DNA of 64,000 nt, from contig NZNC01000003.1 of assembly GCA_002692965.1 (NCBI GenBank), positions 62,001 to 126,000 of the forward strand, written 5' to 3'. Each line of letters begins with the position of its first letter. Positions within the stretch are counted from its first letter, which is position 1. The notes beneath the pieces were generated by a model. That model did no database searches and was not told the DNA's origin. It saw only the letters and a program-made list of their open reading frames with translations. The translations under genes were made by a program, and so were the position numbers. The DNA is from Haliea sp. GTDB taxonomy: Bacteria; Pseudomonadota; Gammaproteobacteria; Pseudomonadales; Halieaceae. Shown piece after piece: positions 43,903 to 52,200 of this stretch.

Positions 43903-44508
43903 TCAGTGCAGCAGGGGCAGATAGCTGCGTGCGACCAGCAACAGCACGAGGGCTGAGACGGCGGCAGCGATCAGCAGGGTATTGCGGCCGATGCCCTGCA
44001 AGGCCTCGAGGGGAGGCGCGCCGCGGTGGACCCGCAGCAGGACCGGCCATTCGATGACCGCGGCAAAGGCCAGGCTGCCAGCGCTGGCGGCGATCGCCGC
44101 GGCGCCACCCGGGGAGGGCGGTGACAGCAGCAGAACCAACAGTACCAGGGTGAGCAGGGAGCCGGCGGTGCCGGCGTAGCTCATGGCCATGAATTGCCGC
44201 GGGCCGTTGTGGGTGAAGTCCCAGTTGAACACGAACAGGCGTCGCCGGGTGACCGGCAGGATCTGCCCGGCTGCGAGTCGCGCGCCGGCGTAGTGGCTCC
44301 ATTCGTGTACCAGGAGGCTGAGCAGCAGGCCGAACAGGGCGCCGGCGACCACGGCGAGCAGGAGCGGTACGGGCCCCCCCGCCGCGGCGTACAGTTGCTC
44401 CGCGGTCGCGTACAGGACCGTGGACAGGATCAGTATCACTGCCTGCGTGCGCAGGACACTCAGGGGCGGATGCTGCTCTTCGCGGGGTGGAGACGCTGTG
44501 CGTGCCAT
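43903..44508 (-). CDS. multi-pass membrane protein with HEWSH motif (possible M50-like protease)
   Basis: A 201-residue membrane protein of four to five hydrophobic helices. Near the second helix it carries HEWSH (His68, Glu69, His72), which matches the HExxH zinc motif of intramembrane site-2 proteases. The family's second metal motif (NxxPxxxxDG) is not visible, so catalytic activity is uncertain; it may be a degenerate relative. The ATG at 44508 follows GGGAGCC. It lies 78 bp downstream of alr on the same strand, between the D-amino acid operon and ppx. I do not recognise a close family. Confidence 0.65.
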   Translation of the reverse strand: MARTASPPREEQHPPLSVLRTQAVILILSTVLYATAEQLYAAAGGPVPLLLAVVAGALFGLLLSLLVHEWSHYAGARLAAGQILPVTRRRLFVFNWDFTHNGPRQFMAMSYAGTAGSLLTLVLLVLLLSPPSPGGAAAIAASAGSLAFAAVIEWPVLLRVHRGAPPLEALQGIGRNTLLIAAAVSALVLLLVARSYLPLLH

Positions 44509-44586
44509 GGCCGGGCTCCCGGTGTGTTTACCTCCGTGTTACGCGACCCGGCTGGCGCCGGATGAGTCCCCGGCGTACCGTCTGAC

Positions 44587-45669
44587 TCAGGCGACCACGA
44601 CCCGCGGCGGTCGCGATGGCATCCGGGTCAGCAGTTCGTAACCAATGGTGCCACTGTGCCGGGCCACTTCACCCACGCGCAGTTCCTGGCCCCAGAGCTC
44701 CACGGCGTCGCCGATGGCCACCTCCGGCAGGTCGGTGACATCCACCGTGATCATGTCCATGGAGACCCGCCCGGCGAGGCGCGCCCGGTGGCCGCGGACC
44801 AGGACCGGGGTGCCATTGCTGGCGGTGCGCGGATAGCCGTCGCCGTAGCCCGCGGTGATGGTGGCGATGCGCGAGGGGCGCTCCGCCCGCCAGGTGGCGC
44901 CGTAGCCCACGCTCTCTCCGGGGGCGACATCGCGCAGGGAAATGACCGACGACAGCAGTCGCATCACCGGCCGCAGCCGGTCCGCCTGGGGGTGGGGGCC
45001 GGCAAAGGGACTGTCCCCCCAGAGCATGTAGCCGGGGCGCACCCAGTCCAGGTGGGCGTCCGGCCAGGCCAGCACCGCCGGCGAGTTGGCGGCAGAGCGC
45101 AGGCCGGGAAGGCCGTCGCAGGCCCGGTGCAGGGTCGCCAGTTGCTCACCGGTCATCGTTTGCTCCGGCTCGTCTGCACGGGCGAAGTGGGTGGTCAGCA
45201 CCGGCGCCCCGGCAAGTTTGCCACTGGCCATCAGGCGCGCGTGCATGGCGGGAACGTCATCGGGGGTCACCCCCAGCCGATGCATGCCGGTGTCCACCTT
45301 CAGCCACACGGATGCCGGCGCGGGCAGGCGGCTCTGCTCCAGCCACTGCAGCTGGGTGCTGTTGTCCACGGTGACCCAGCAGCCCGCCCGCACCGCGGTC
45401 GCCCATTCGTCGGGGGAGAACACGCCCTCCAGCAGCAGGATGGGGCAGTCGATACCGCTCTCGCGCAGCTCCAGGGCCTCCTCCAGGCAGGCCACCGCCA
45501 GGGCGTCCACGCGCGGCGCCAGTTCCCGGGCCATGGTCACCGCGCCGTGGCCGTAGGCGTTGGCCTTGACCACGGCCATCAGGCGGCTGCGGGGGGCCAG
45601 CTCCCGCGCCAGGGCCAGGTTGTGGCGCAGGGCGGAGAGGTCCAGGTGTGCCTGACAGGGACGCGTCAT
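44587..45669 (-). CDS. alr: alanine racemase
   Basis: A 360-residue fold-type III PLP enzyme that interconverts L- and D-alanine. Lys35 in MAVVKANAYGHG binds the cofactor, and the second catalytic residue is the Tyr in VGYGATWRAE near the C-terminal domain. Other family pieces are KVDTGMHRLG, VRPGYMLWG and RVSMDMITVDVTDLP. The start codon is one base from the stop of the aminotransferase gene, so it is the last gene of the D-amino acid operon. Placement there points to a catabolic (DadX-like) role rather than the housekeeping enzyme, but only genome context can tell. Confidence 0.95.
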   Translation of the reverse strand: MTRPCQAHLDLSALRHNLALARELAPRSRLMAVVKANAYGHGAVTMARELAPRVDALAVACLEEALELRESGIDCPILLLEGVFSPDEWATAVRAGCWVTVDNSTQLQWLEQSRLPAPASVWLKVDTGMHRLGVTPDDVPAMHARLMASGKLAGAPVLTTHFARADEPEQTMTGEQLATLHRACDGLPGLRSAANSPAVLAWPDAHLDWVRPGYMLWGDSPFAGPHPQADRLRPVMRLLSSVISLRDVAPGESVGYGATWRAERPSRIATITAGYGDGYPRTASNGTPVLVRGHRARLAGRVSMDMITVDVTDLPEVAIGDAVELWGQELRVGEVARHSGTIGYELLTRMPSRPPRVVVA

Positions 45670-45670
45670 G

Positions 45671-46528
45671 TCAGTAGTCGAAGCGGTGCTGAACGAACAG
45701 GGTCTGTGCGGCGAGCCAGATGTCGCCGACCTCGCCGTCGCCCACCGGGCGGCCCTCGATTTCCACCACTGGCGCCACCTCCTTGCTGGAGCTGGTCAGC
45801 CAGACTTCGTCGGCGGCGTAGAGCTGGTCGAGGGTGACGATCTCCTCGCGCACCGGAATGTCGCTGTGGCGGCGCAGCATGTCCAGCAACAGCTGGCGGG
45901 TGATGCCGGGCAGTTTCTGCTGGTCCAGGGGCGGGGTGATGACGGTGCCGTCCTTGACGATAAACACGTTGCAGGCGGCGGCCTCGGTGATCTCGCCGGC
46001 CTGGTTGTGGAGGATGGTCTCGTCGTGCCCGCGACCGTGGCCAACCTGGTAGTGCATGACGTTGCCCAGCAGAGCGGTGGACTTGATATGGCAGCGGCGC
46101 CAGCGCATGTCCTCGCAGACCGAGACCCGGTAGCGCGGCGCCGCGCTCTTGTCGGCCACCGGGGCCGGCGGAATCTCGAAGGCGAAGGCGAACAGGGTGG
46201 GCGTGATGTCTTCCGGGTAGGCGTGGTGGCGCCGCACGTCGGCGCCGCGGCTGACGTGCAGGTAGATGCCCAGGTTGCCGCCGCCGTTGCGCTCGGCCAG
46301 GGTCGTGGCGATCTGTTCCCAGTGAGCCGGCTCCAGGTGCAGCTTGATACCGATGGCATCCAGGCCGTCCTGCATGCGCCGCATGTGCGGTCCGAACCCC
46401 ACCAGGCGCCCCTGGTAGCAGGGGATGACCTCGTAGATGCCATCGCCAAACAGGAAGCCGCGGTCCATGGGGGAGATCCGTGCTTCCGCCATCGGCAGGT
46501 AGCTGCCGTTCAGGTATACCGTACTCAT
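45671..46528 (-). CDS. dat: D-amino acid aminotransferase (class IV)
   Basis: A 285-residue fold-type IV PLP aminotransferase. It begins with YLNGSYLPMAEARISPMDRGFLFGDGIYEVIPCYQGRLVGFGPHMRRM, typical for D-alanine aminotransferase, and carries the PLP lysine Lys149 in CHIKSTALLGNVMHYQ. The reaction would be D-alanine plus 2-oxoglutarate to pyruvate plus D-glutamate. A branched-chain aminotransferase is the main alternative; location next to alr and the D-glutamate cyclase-like genes favours the D-amino acid form. It starts three bases after the DUF4392 stop and is one base from alr. Confidence 0.88.
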   Translation of the reverse strand: MSTVYLNGSYLPMAEARISPMDRGFLFGDGIYEVIPCYQGRLVGFGPHMRRMQDGLDAIGIKLHLEPAHWEQIATTLAERNGGGNLGIYLHVSRGADVRRHHAYPEDITPTLFAFAFEIPPAPVADKSAAPRYRVSVCEDMRWRRCHIKSTALLGNVMHYQVGHGRGHDETILHNQAGEITEAAACNVFIVKDGTVITPPLDQQKLPGITRQLLLDMLRRHSDIPVREEIVTLDQLYAADEVWLTSSSKEVAPVVEIEGRPVGDGEVGDIWLAAQTLFVQHRFDY

Positions 46529-46531
46529 TGT

Positions 46532-47404
46532 CTAACTCCCGTTGCCGCCGGCACCTGCCGCGGGCCCAGTCGGAAAGCCGGTCATCCGGCGCAGATCGTC
46601 GATCAGGGCTTCCCCCTCGCTCAGGGGCAAGCCGTCTTCGGTAAGGGTGTTCTCCCGAGTCACACCGTCCACGCTGCCCCGGTCGGAGAGGTACTGCAGC
46701 AGCGACCGCGGCGCACAGTCCGCGAGCAGGTCGCGCCCGGCACGGTAGCCGAGCAATGCCAGCAGGCCGTAGGCGCCCCAGTTGGAGACATCCGCCACCA
46801 CCAGCTCGTCGCAGCTGGTGACCGAAGTGCGAATATCCAGGCCGGACAGGGCCGCGGCTATCTTGCCCATGCCAATTTCGTTGCCGCCGTCGCCGATGGC
46901 GATGGTCGGGCAGTCGGCGCGGTCCAGGAAGGGGTCGAAAACGCCGCAGCGGGCCGTGATGTCCTCGCCGCGCATGTTGTAGTAATGCCCGTCCGCAGTG
47001 ACGCCGGGCCGCTCGATCGAGAGCACGCTTGCAGGGCGGTGCCGGGCCAGCCAGTCGTCGGCCAGCTGCTCGCTCTCCCGCCCCGGGGCCAGGGGTAGCT
47101 CGAGCAGGCGGAAGTCGCCGCCCAGGGCCCCGGCCAGGGGGGCGGCGCAGGCCAGCCAGGGTTCAGCCCCGAGCCGGGCCAGGCCGCGATAGAGGGCGAT
47201 TGCCCCCACCGGGCCGTCGGTCTCGAAGGTACCCGCGACCGGGAAGCCGGTGCCAATCAGGATGGGGCCGCCCGGTCTCTCCAGCAGGCGCGCCGCGCGC
47301 AGGCAGTAGCCGGGCTCGAGGGCGGCGCGCGCACGCTGCATCTGGCGCGGGTTGCGCGCCACCAGGCGCGCTTCGATGTCGATGCTCAGCTGCAGTTCAT
47401 CCAT
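46532..47404 (-). CDS. DUF4392 protein, D-glutamate cyclase C-terminal-domain-like
   Basis: A 290-residue protein that corresponds to DUF4392 (GLUCM-like C-terminal domain), the C-terminal half of mammalian D-glutamate cyclase. Conserved pieces are ARAALEPGYCLRAARLLERPGGPILIGTGFPVAGTFETDGPVGAIALYRGL, SIERPGVTADGHYYNMRGEDIT, APTIAIGDGGNEIGMGKI-like (CPTIAIGDGGNEIGMGKI) and SCDELVVADVSNWGAYGLLALLGY. The mammalian enzyme converts D-glutamate to 5-oxo-D-proline. The gene lies within an operon of 5-oxoprolinase and D-amino acid genes. Its start overlaps the pxpC stop by eight bases (ATGGATGA). Activity without a fused DUF1445 half is not established. Confidence 0.85.
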   Translation of the reverse strand: MDELQLSIDIEARLVARNPRQMQRARAALEPGYCLRAARLLERPGGPILIGTGFPVAGTFETDGPVGAIALYRGLARLGAEPWLACAAPLAGALGGDFRLLELPLAPGRESEQLADDWLARHRPASVLSIERPGVTADGHYYNMRGEDITARCGVFDPFLDRADCPTIAIGDGGNEIGMGKIAAALSGLDIRTSVTSCDELVVADVSNWGAYGLLALLGYRAGRDLLADCAPRSLLQYLSDRGSVDGVTRENTLTEDGLPLSEGEALIDDLRRMTGFPTGPAAGAGGNGS

Positions 47405-48344
47405 GGCGGTTTTCCGTCGCCTCCAGGGGCGCATTGTGCAGCCTGACGCGAGCCAGGTGCAGGGCGTTGTGGGCCTCCTCGGGAGAAATGGCGCGGAAGC
47501 GGACACCTCCGCCGGGGCGCAGCTGCGCCAGACGGGCGGTGTCGAGGGATAGGGCGGCACCGATTTTCGGGTAGCCGCCGATCGTCTGCCGGTCGTTCAG
47601 CAGCACGATCGGCAGTCCGTCCGCCGGCACCTGGATGGCGCCCAGGCAGATTCCCTCCGAGAGAATGCCCTGTCGCTCGCAGGTGATGGCCGGGCCCTCC
47701 AGGCGATAGCCCATGCGATCGCTGCGCTGGCCCACTGTCCAGCGCAGGCTGAAAAAGCGCCGCTGCTGGAGGGTGGGGAAATCGGCCACCTGGTAGCCGG
47801 GGATCACCCGCAGGGTCACTTCGTCGGCGTAGTCCGGCCACCAGGCCCGGGGCAGGCGCCGGCCGGGGTGTGCGGGGCGGGAGGCGCAGGGCAGTCGGTC
47901 CCCCGCCGCAAGTTTCTCGCCGCGCAGACCGCCGATACCTTCGCGCACCACTGTCGCGCTGCTGCCGAACATCGGCGGAATCGCGAAGCCCCCGGCCACG
48001 CCCAGGTAGCTGCGACAGCCGCGCTCGCTGTAACCCAGGCGAATCCGGTCGCCTGCCCGCACCGGGTGCACTTCCCACGGGGGCAGCTCGCGGCCATTGA
48101 TATCCAGGGGCAGGCTGGCGCCGGTGACGCAGAGGCTGGTGTCGCACTCGGCTTCCAGCACCAGGCCGCCGAAGCTGATCTCGATGGCGGTGGCGTTCTC
48201 CGGGTTGCCCAGCAGGCGCTGGTTGAGCAGGAAGGCCTCCGCATCCAGGGGGCCGCCGGTGGTCAGGCCCACGCCGTGCTGACCGAAGCGACCCCGGTCC
48301 TGCAGCAGGCTGAGCATGCCCGGTTCCAGTACGCGCAGGCTCAC
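47397..48344 (-). CDS. pxpC: 5-oxoprolinase subunit PxpC
   Basis: A 315-residue biotin-dependent carboxyltransferase-fold protein of the PxpC (formerly YbgK/KipA) family. Landmarks are LQDRGRFGQHGVGLTTGGPLDAEAFLLNQRLLGNPENATAIEISFGGLVLE, LPPWEVHPVRAGDRIRLGYSERGCRSYLGVAGGF and SRMGYRLEG-like SDRMGYRLEGPAI with DRQTIGGYPKIG. With PxpA and PxpB it makes the bacterial ATP-dependent 5-oxoprolinase, which opens 5-oxo-L-proline to glutamate. The GTG start overlaps the pxpB stop (GTGA) and the end overlaps DUF4392. Urea/allophanate-related functions are excluded by the separate, short subunit format. Confidence 0.93.
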   Translation of the reverse strand: MSLRVLEPGMLSLLQDRGRFGQHGVGLTTGGPLDAEAFLLNQRLLGNPENATAIEISFGGLVLEAECDTSLCVTGASLPLDINGRELPPWEVHPVRAGDRIRLGYSERGCRSYLGVAGGFAIPPMFGSSATVVREGIGGLRGEKLAAGDRLPCASRPAHPGRRLPRAWWPDYADEVTLRVIPGYQVADFPTLQQRRFFSLRWTVGQRSDRMGYRLEGPAITCERQGILSEGICLGAIQVPADGLPIVLLNDRQTIGGYPKIGAALSLDTARLAQLRPGGGVRFRAISPEEAHNALHLARVRLHNAPLEATENRHG

Positions 48345-49021
48345 GGCAGTTCCCCGCCGAGGTCGAGGAACTCCTCACGACCGATGGGCCGGAAGCGCAC
48401 CCGGTCCCCCATGGCCACCGGCATGCAGGGCTCCGCCTGGGGGTTGAACAGGCGCAGCGGGCACAGGCCGATCAGGTTCCAGCCGCCGGGGGAGGGCGCC
48501 GGGTAGACCGCGGTCTGGCGGTCGGCTATCGCCACCGCCCCGCGCGGGACCCGTTGCCGCGGGGTACTCAGGCGAGGGGTGGCGATGCGCGGGTCGACAT
48601 CCCCGAGATAGGCGAAGCCGGGGGCGAAGCCGATGGCGTAGACGCGGTAGCTGGCGCCGCTGTGCAGCTCGATAATGGTCTGTTCCGGCAGACCACTGTG
48701 CTCCGCGACGCGCGTCAGATCGGGGCCCGCCTCGCCGCCGTACCAGGCGGGCAGCTCCACGGTCCGCCCGCCGCTGTCGCTGTCGGTGGCGAGCTGAGCG
48801 AGGCCCTCGCGCAGGCGTGTGCGCACACTGGCGTGGTCGCAGCGGTAGGGGTCGAAGAGCACCAGCAGGGTGGCGTAGGAGGGCACCAGGTCGACCAGGT
48901 CATTGCCCAGCAGCCGCCGGGCAGCCGCTGCGGCCGCGCCCACCTGCGCGGCGACCTCCGGGCTGCTGGTCTCGGCCAGGGTCACCAGGACGGCGTTTTC
49001 CCCCACGCTGGCGATCTGCAT
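48341..49021 (-). CDS. pxpB: 5-oxoprolinase subunit PxpB
   Basis: A 226-residue PxpB (formerly KipI/YbgJ) protein. Recognisable are IASVGENAVLVTLAE, DLVPSYATLLVLFDPYRCD, the core SGASYRVYAIGFAPGFAYLGDVDPRIATPRLSTPRQRVPRGAVAIADRQTAVYPAPSPGGWNLIGLCPLRLFNP, and the C-terminal GDRVRFRPI. It is a cyclophilin-like subunit that couples with PxpC. The ATG at 49021 begins the family pattern; it is two bases after the pxpA stop. The frame upstream of 49021 lies inside pxpA and is not used. Confidence 0.93.
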   Translation of the reverse strand: MQIASVGENAVLVTLAETSSPEVAAQVGAAAAAARRLLGNDLVDLVPSYATLLVLFDPYRCDHASVRTRLREGLAQLATDSDSGGRTVELPAWYGGEAGPDLTRVAEHSGLPEQTIIELHSGASYRVYAIGFAPGFAYLGDVDPRIATPRLSTPRQRVPRGAVAIADRQTAVYPAPSPGGWNLIGLCPLRLFNPQAEPCMPVAMGDRVRFRPIGREEFLDLGGELP

Positions 49022-49023
49022 GT

Positions 49024-49755
49024 TCAGCCCAGGTCCACCAGGGTGCGTATTTCCGCCACCACCGCGACAGCTTCCGGGTTGTCGCCGTGCACGCACAGGG
49101 TGTCGGCGCTCAGTGGCAGGCGCTTGCCGCTGACCGTGGTCACCGTGCCGGTCTCGATCAGCTGTTCCACCTGGGTCAGGGTGCGGCGGTGATCGTGTAC
49201 TGCCCCCGGCTGGCGGCGGGACAGCAGGCGACCGTCATCCGTGTAGCAGCGGTCGGCAAAGGCCTCGAACAGCAGGGGCAGGTTCCAGGGCGCAGCTTCC
49301 TCCCGGTGCCGGTCCGCCTCGGGGGTGGCCTGCAGCATCAGGGCCAGGGGGCGGTGGTAGCTGGCCACCGTGTGCATCACGGTGGCGCGGACGGCGGCGT
49401 CCGCCATCATGTCGTTGTACAGGGCGCCGTGGGGTTTGACATAGGCCAGGGCCAGGCCGTGGCAGGCCGCCATGCCATCCAGGGCGGCGATCTGGTAGCG
49501 CAGGGTGGCGCGCAGCTCGTCGGCGCTCAGGGCCATGGAGCGGCGCCCGAAACCGACCAGGTCGGGATAGGCCGGATGGGCGCCGACAGAGACGCCGTGG
49601 CGGGCAGCCAGGTCCAGGGTATGCTCGAGGGTCAGCGGGTCGCCGGCGTGAAAGCCGCAGGCGATGTTGGCCTGGTGAATGTGGTGCATGACCTCCTCGT
49701 CCAGGCCCATGGTCCAGCTGCCGTAGCTCTCGCCGAGATCACAGTTCAGTAACAT
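49024..49755 (-). CDS. pxpA: 5-oxoprolinase subunit PxpA (LamB/YcsF family)
   Basis: A 243-residue PxpA protein of standard length. The hallmark start is LLNCDLGESYGSWTMGLDEEVMHHIHQANIACGFHAGDPLTLEHTLDLAARHGVSVGAHPAYPDLVGFGRR, followed by YVKPHGALYNDM, EAFADRCYTDDGRLLSRRQPGAVHD and CVHGDNPEAV. PxpA is the putative metal-binding subunit that hydrolyses the phosphorylated 5-oxoproline. The ATG at 49755 was chosen over a long upstream open frame that lies antisense/in the DUF1445 gene. It is 11 bases after the DUF1445 stop. Confidence 0.94.
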   Translation of the reverse strand: MLLNCDLGESYGSWTMGLDEEVMHHIHQANIACGFHAGDPLTLEHTLDLAARHGVSVGAHPAYPDLVGFGRRSMALSADELRATLRYQIAALDGMAACHGLALAYVKPHGALYNDMMADAAVRATVMHTVASYHRPLALMLQATPEADRHREEAAPWNLPLLFEAFADRCYTDDGRLLSRRQPGAVHDHRRTLTQVEQLIETGTVTTVSGKRLPLSADTLCVHGDNPEAVAVVAEIRTLVDLG

Positions 49756-49766
49756 CGCTCGGGCTC

Positions 49767-50552
49767 CTACAGCACGGCCATCTGGCTGTTGCGCAGGTCG
49801 GTGACCAGCATGTGGCCGGGGCTGTGGGTGATTGCCAGGGGCGGGCGCGCCTGCTCGAGGGCAACCTGGGGCGTGACACCGCAGGCCCAGAACACCGGCA
49901 GCTCGCCGGGCCGCAGGCTGACGGCGTCGCCAAAGTCCGGCCGCGCCAGGTCTTGGATGCCGATCTCGGCCGGGTCGCCCAGGTGCACCGGGGCGCCGTG
50001 CACCGCCGGGAAGCGCGTACAGATCTGGATCGCGCGGATGGCCTGGGCCGCGGGGAAGGGGCGCATGCTGACCACCATGTTGCCGCGGAAGGGCCCCGCG
50101 GGCTGACAGGGGAGGTTGGTGCGGTACATGGGAACGTTGACGCCTTCGCTGATGTTGCGTATCTCCAGGCCGTCGGCGAGCAGCGCCTCTTCGAAGGAAA
50201 AGGAACAGCCGAGGGCGAAGGTGACCAGGTCGTCCCGCCACAGCGCGTGAATATCCTCCGGTTCGTCGACCAGCTCACCGTCGCGGAATACGCGATAGCG
50301 TGGCACGTCGCTGCGGATGTCGATATCCCCCAAAGGTGGTAAGCAGGGGTCGCCGGGGTTGGCGGCGACGGCCACCACCGGACAGGGGCGGGGGTTGGCC
50401 TGGCAGAAGCGCAGGAAATCCCCCGCCCAGTCCCGGGGCAGGATGGCGATATTGCACTGAACATAGCCGGGCGCGAGGCCGGAGGTGGGCCCGCGGTGTA
50501 TGCCCTTGCGAATGTCCTGACGCAGCTGCGCGGCTGCCTGGGTCGGTTCCAT
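49767..50552 (-). CDS. DUF1445 protein, D-glutamate cyclase N-terminal-domain-like (YcsI)
   Basis: A 261-residue protein of the DUF1445/YcsI family, annotated as putative hydro-lyase or D-glutamate cyclase. Key regions are [86 protein letters not shown], and [35 protein letters not shown] with [12 protein letters not shown] and [13 protein letters not shown]. In mammals this domain is fused ahead of DUF4392 in the D-glutamate cyclase. It is the first gene of the operon and starts at ATG 50552 with GAGAGG upstream. It is divergent from tesB. Confidence 0.9.
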   Translation of the reverse strand: MEPTQAAAQLRQDIRKGIHRGPTSGLAPGYVQCNIAILPRDWAGDFLRFCQANPRPCPVVAVAANPGDPCLPPLGDIDIRSDVPRYRVFRDGELVDEPEDIHALWRDDLVTFALGCSFSFEEALLADGLEIRNISEGVNVPMYRTNLPCQPAGPFRGNMVVSMRPFPAAQAIRAIQICTRFPAVHGAPVHLGDPAEIGIQDLARPDFGDAVSLRPGELPVFWACGVTPQVALEQARPPLAITHSPGHMLVTDLRNSQMAVL

Positions 50553-50650
50553 GAGTACCTCTCGGGAGCGTGCGGGGCCGGGTGCTGGAGACAGCCCGGG
50601 CAAACCCGCATAATGCCGGGTCAATGCTTCCATGGTAGTTGATTCCTGTC

Positions 50651-51493
50651 ATGCTCGACCAGTTGCTTGCGGTACTCAGCCCCCGGGCCCTGGGGGACGA
50701 TGTTTTCGAGGGCGGCCAGATGCACCCCCGGGCCGCCCAGGTCTTCGGCGGCCAGGTGCTGGGCCAGTGTCTGCGGGCCGCGGCCGCCACCGTGCCGGCG
50801 GATCGCCCGGTGCACTCCCTCCACGCCTACTTCCTGCGCCGCGGCGACCCCCGGGCGCCGCTGCAGTTGGAAGTGGAGCGCGCGCTGGATGGCGGTAGCC
50901 TGAGTTCCCGCCGGGTGGTTGCCCGGCAGCGGGGCGAGGCCATCCTGGTCAGCTCCCTGTCCTTCCAGGGGGCGGGACAGGGCGAGGCTTTTCAGGTGGA
51001 CATGCCCTCGGTGCCGCCCCCCGAGGCACTGCGCAGCGAGCGCGAGCTGGCACTGGCCGGCGGGACACTGGACGAGGACCTGCTGATTGTTACCGGCGAG
51101 GACCTCGACGTGCGCCTGGTGGATCCACCCGACTGGAGCAATCCCTCGCCGCGGCCTCCCCACATGCACGCCTGGATGCGCGCCACGGGCGAGGTACCGG
51201 ACAGCCCCGGCCTGCATCCGGCGCTGCTGGCCTATCTCTCGGACACCATGTTGCTGGATGTCTGCCTGCTGATCCACGGCCTCAGCTTCCACCAGCCGGA
51301 TATCCAGTCGGCGAGCCTGGACCACGCGATCTGGTTTCACGCGCCCTTTCGCGCCGACGAGTGGTTGCTGCACAGCGTCGACGCCGAGGCGGTCGGCGGC
51401 GGGCGGGGCCTGGCCCGCGGGCGCTTCTACACCCGGGACGGCCGCCTGGTGGCCTCGGTGGCCCAGCAGGGCCTGATGCGGTACCGGCGATGA
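50651..51493 (+). CDS. tesB: acyl-CoA thioesterase II
   Basis: A 280-residue double hot-dog thioesterase of the TesB type, which hydrolyses medium- and long-chain acyl-CoA to free acid and CoA. Visible are QVFGGQVLGQCLRAAAATVPADRPVHSLHAYFLRRGDP, SSRRVVARQRGEAILVSSLSFQ, and the second hot dog SASLDHAIWFHAPFRADEWLLHSVDAEAVGGGRGLARGRFYTRDGRLVASVAQQGLMRY with the DHA pattern. The start ATG 50651 is weakly supported by ribosome-site evidence; TTG 50639 is in frame. The stop overlaps azlC as ATGA, so these three plus-strand genes are a unit. Confidence 0.93.
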   Translation: MLDQLLAVLSPRALGDDVFEGGQMHPRAAQVFGGQVLGQCLRAAAATVPADRPVHSLHAYFLRRGDPRAPLQLEVERALDGGSLSSRRVVARQRGEAILVSSLSFQGAGQGEAFQVDMPSVPPPEALRSERELALAGGTLDEDLLIVTGEDLDVRLVDPPDWSNPSPRPPHMHAWMRATGEVPDSPGLHPALLAYLSDTMLLDVCLLIHGLSFHQPDIQSASLDHAIWFHAPFRADEWLLHSVDAEAVGGGRGLARGRFYTRDGRLVASVAQQGLMRYRR

Positions 51494-52200
51494 ACGGGCC
51501 GGCACAGGCCCCCGAGTTCAGCCTGGCGGCGGTGCGCCAGGGCTTCTGGCGACTGCTGCCGCTGTCCCTGTTCGTCGGCGTGTTTGGTCTCGCGTTTGGT
51601 CTGGCCGCCGTGCAAACCGGCCTGTCGGCAGCGGAAATCCTGGTCATGAGCGCCACGGTCTTTGCCGGTACTGCGCAGTTTGCGGCCCTGGAAATGTGGG
51701 GCGCGGAGGTGCCCCTGCTGCCCCTGCTGGCGACCACCCTGGCGATCAATGCCCGCATGCTTCTGATGGGGGCGACCCTCTACCCCTGGCTGCGATTGCT
51801 GCCGCCCGGGCCGCGCTACCGCAGCCTGATCCTGCTCTCCGACGCCAACTGGGCGATGTGCCTGAACGACCTGCAGCAGGGGCGCAACACCGTCGGTGCC
51901 CTGGTCGGTGGCGGTATTGCCCTGTGGCTGACCTGGTGGCTGGGGAGCCTGGTGGGTGTGCTGTTCGGGGGCCAGATCAGGGACCCGGCGGCACTGGGGG
52001 TCGATATGGTCATGGGCTGTTTCATGCTCAGCATGGTGCTGGCAGGGCGTCGCACGCGCCTGACGGTGCTCGCCTGGCTGGTGGGTGGGTTGGCGGCCTG
52101 GGCCGCCTGGCGCTGGTTGCCGGAGCACAGTCATGTGATTGTCGGCGGTCTCGCGGGTGGCCTGGTGGGGGCTCTTTTCCCGGGGTTGGGGCAGAAATGA
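51490..52200 (+). CDS. azlC: AzlC family branched-chain amino acid exporter, large subunit
   Basis: A 236-residue inner-membrane protein of the AzlC/YgaZ family with five to six hydrophobic helices. Family segments are LSLFVGVFGLAFGLAAVQTGLSAAEILVMSATVFAGTAQFAALEMW, TLAINARMLLMGATLYPWL and SDANWAMCLNDLQQ. With AzlD it exports branched-chain amino acids such as valine or leucine. The start overlaps the tesB stop (ATGA) and its own stop overlaps azlD (ATGA). Coupling to a thioesterase is unusual but may only reflect genome packing. Confidence 0.92.
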   Translation: MNGPAQAPEFSLAAVRQGFWRLLPLSLFVGVFGLAFGLAAVQTGLSAAEILVMSATVFAGTAQFAALEMWGAEVPLLPLLATTLAINARMLLMGATLYPWLRLLPPGPRYRSLILLSDANWAMCLNDLQQGRNTVGALVGGGIALWLTWWLGSLVGVLFGGQIRDPAALGVDMVMGCFMLSMVLAGRRTRLTVLAWLVGGLAAWAAWRWLPEHSHVIVGGLAGGLVGALFPGLGQK

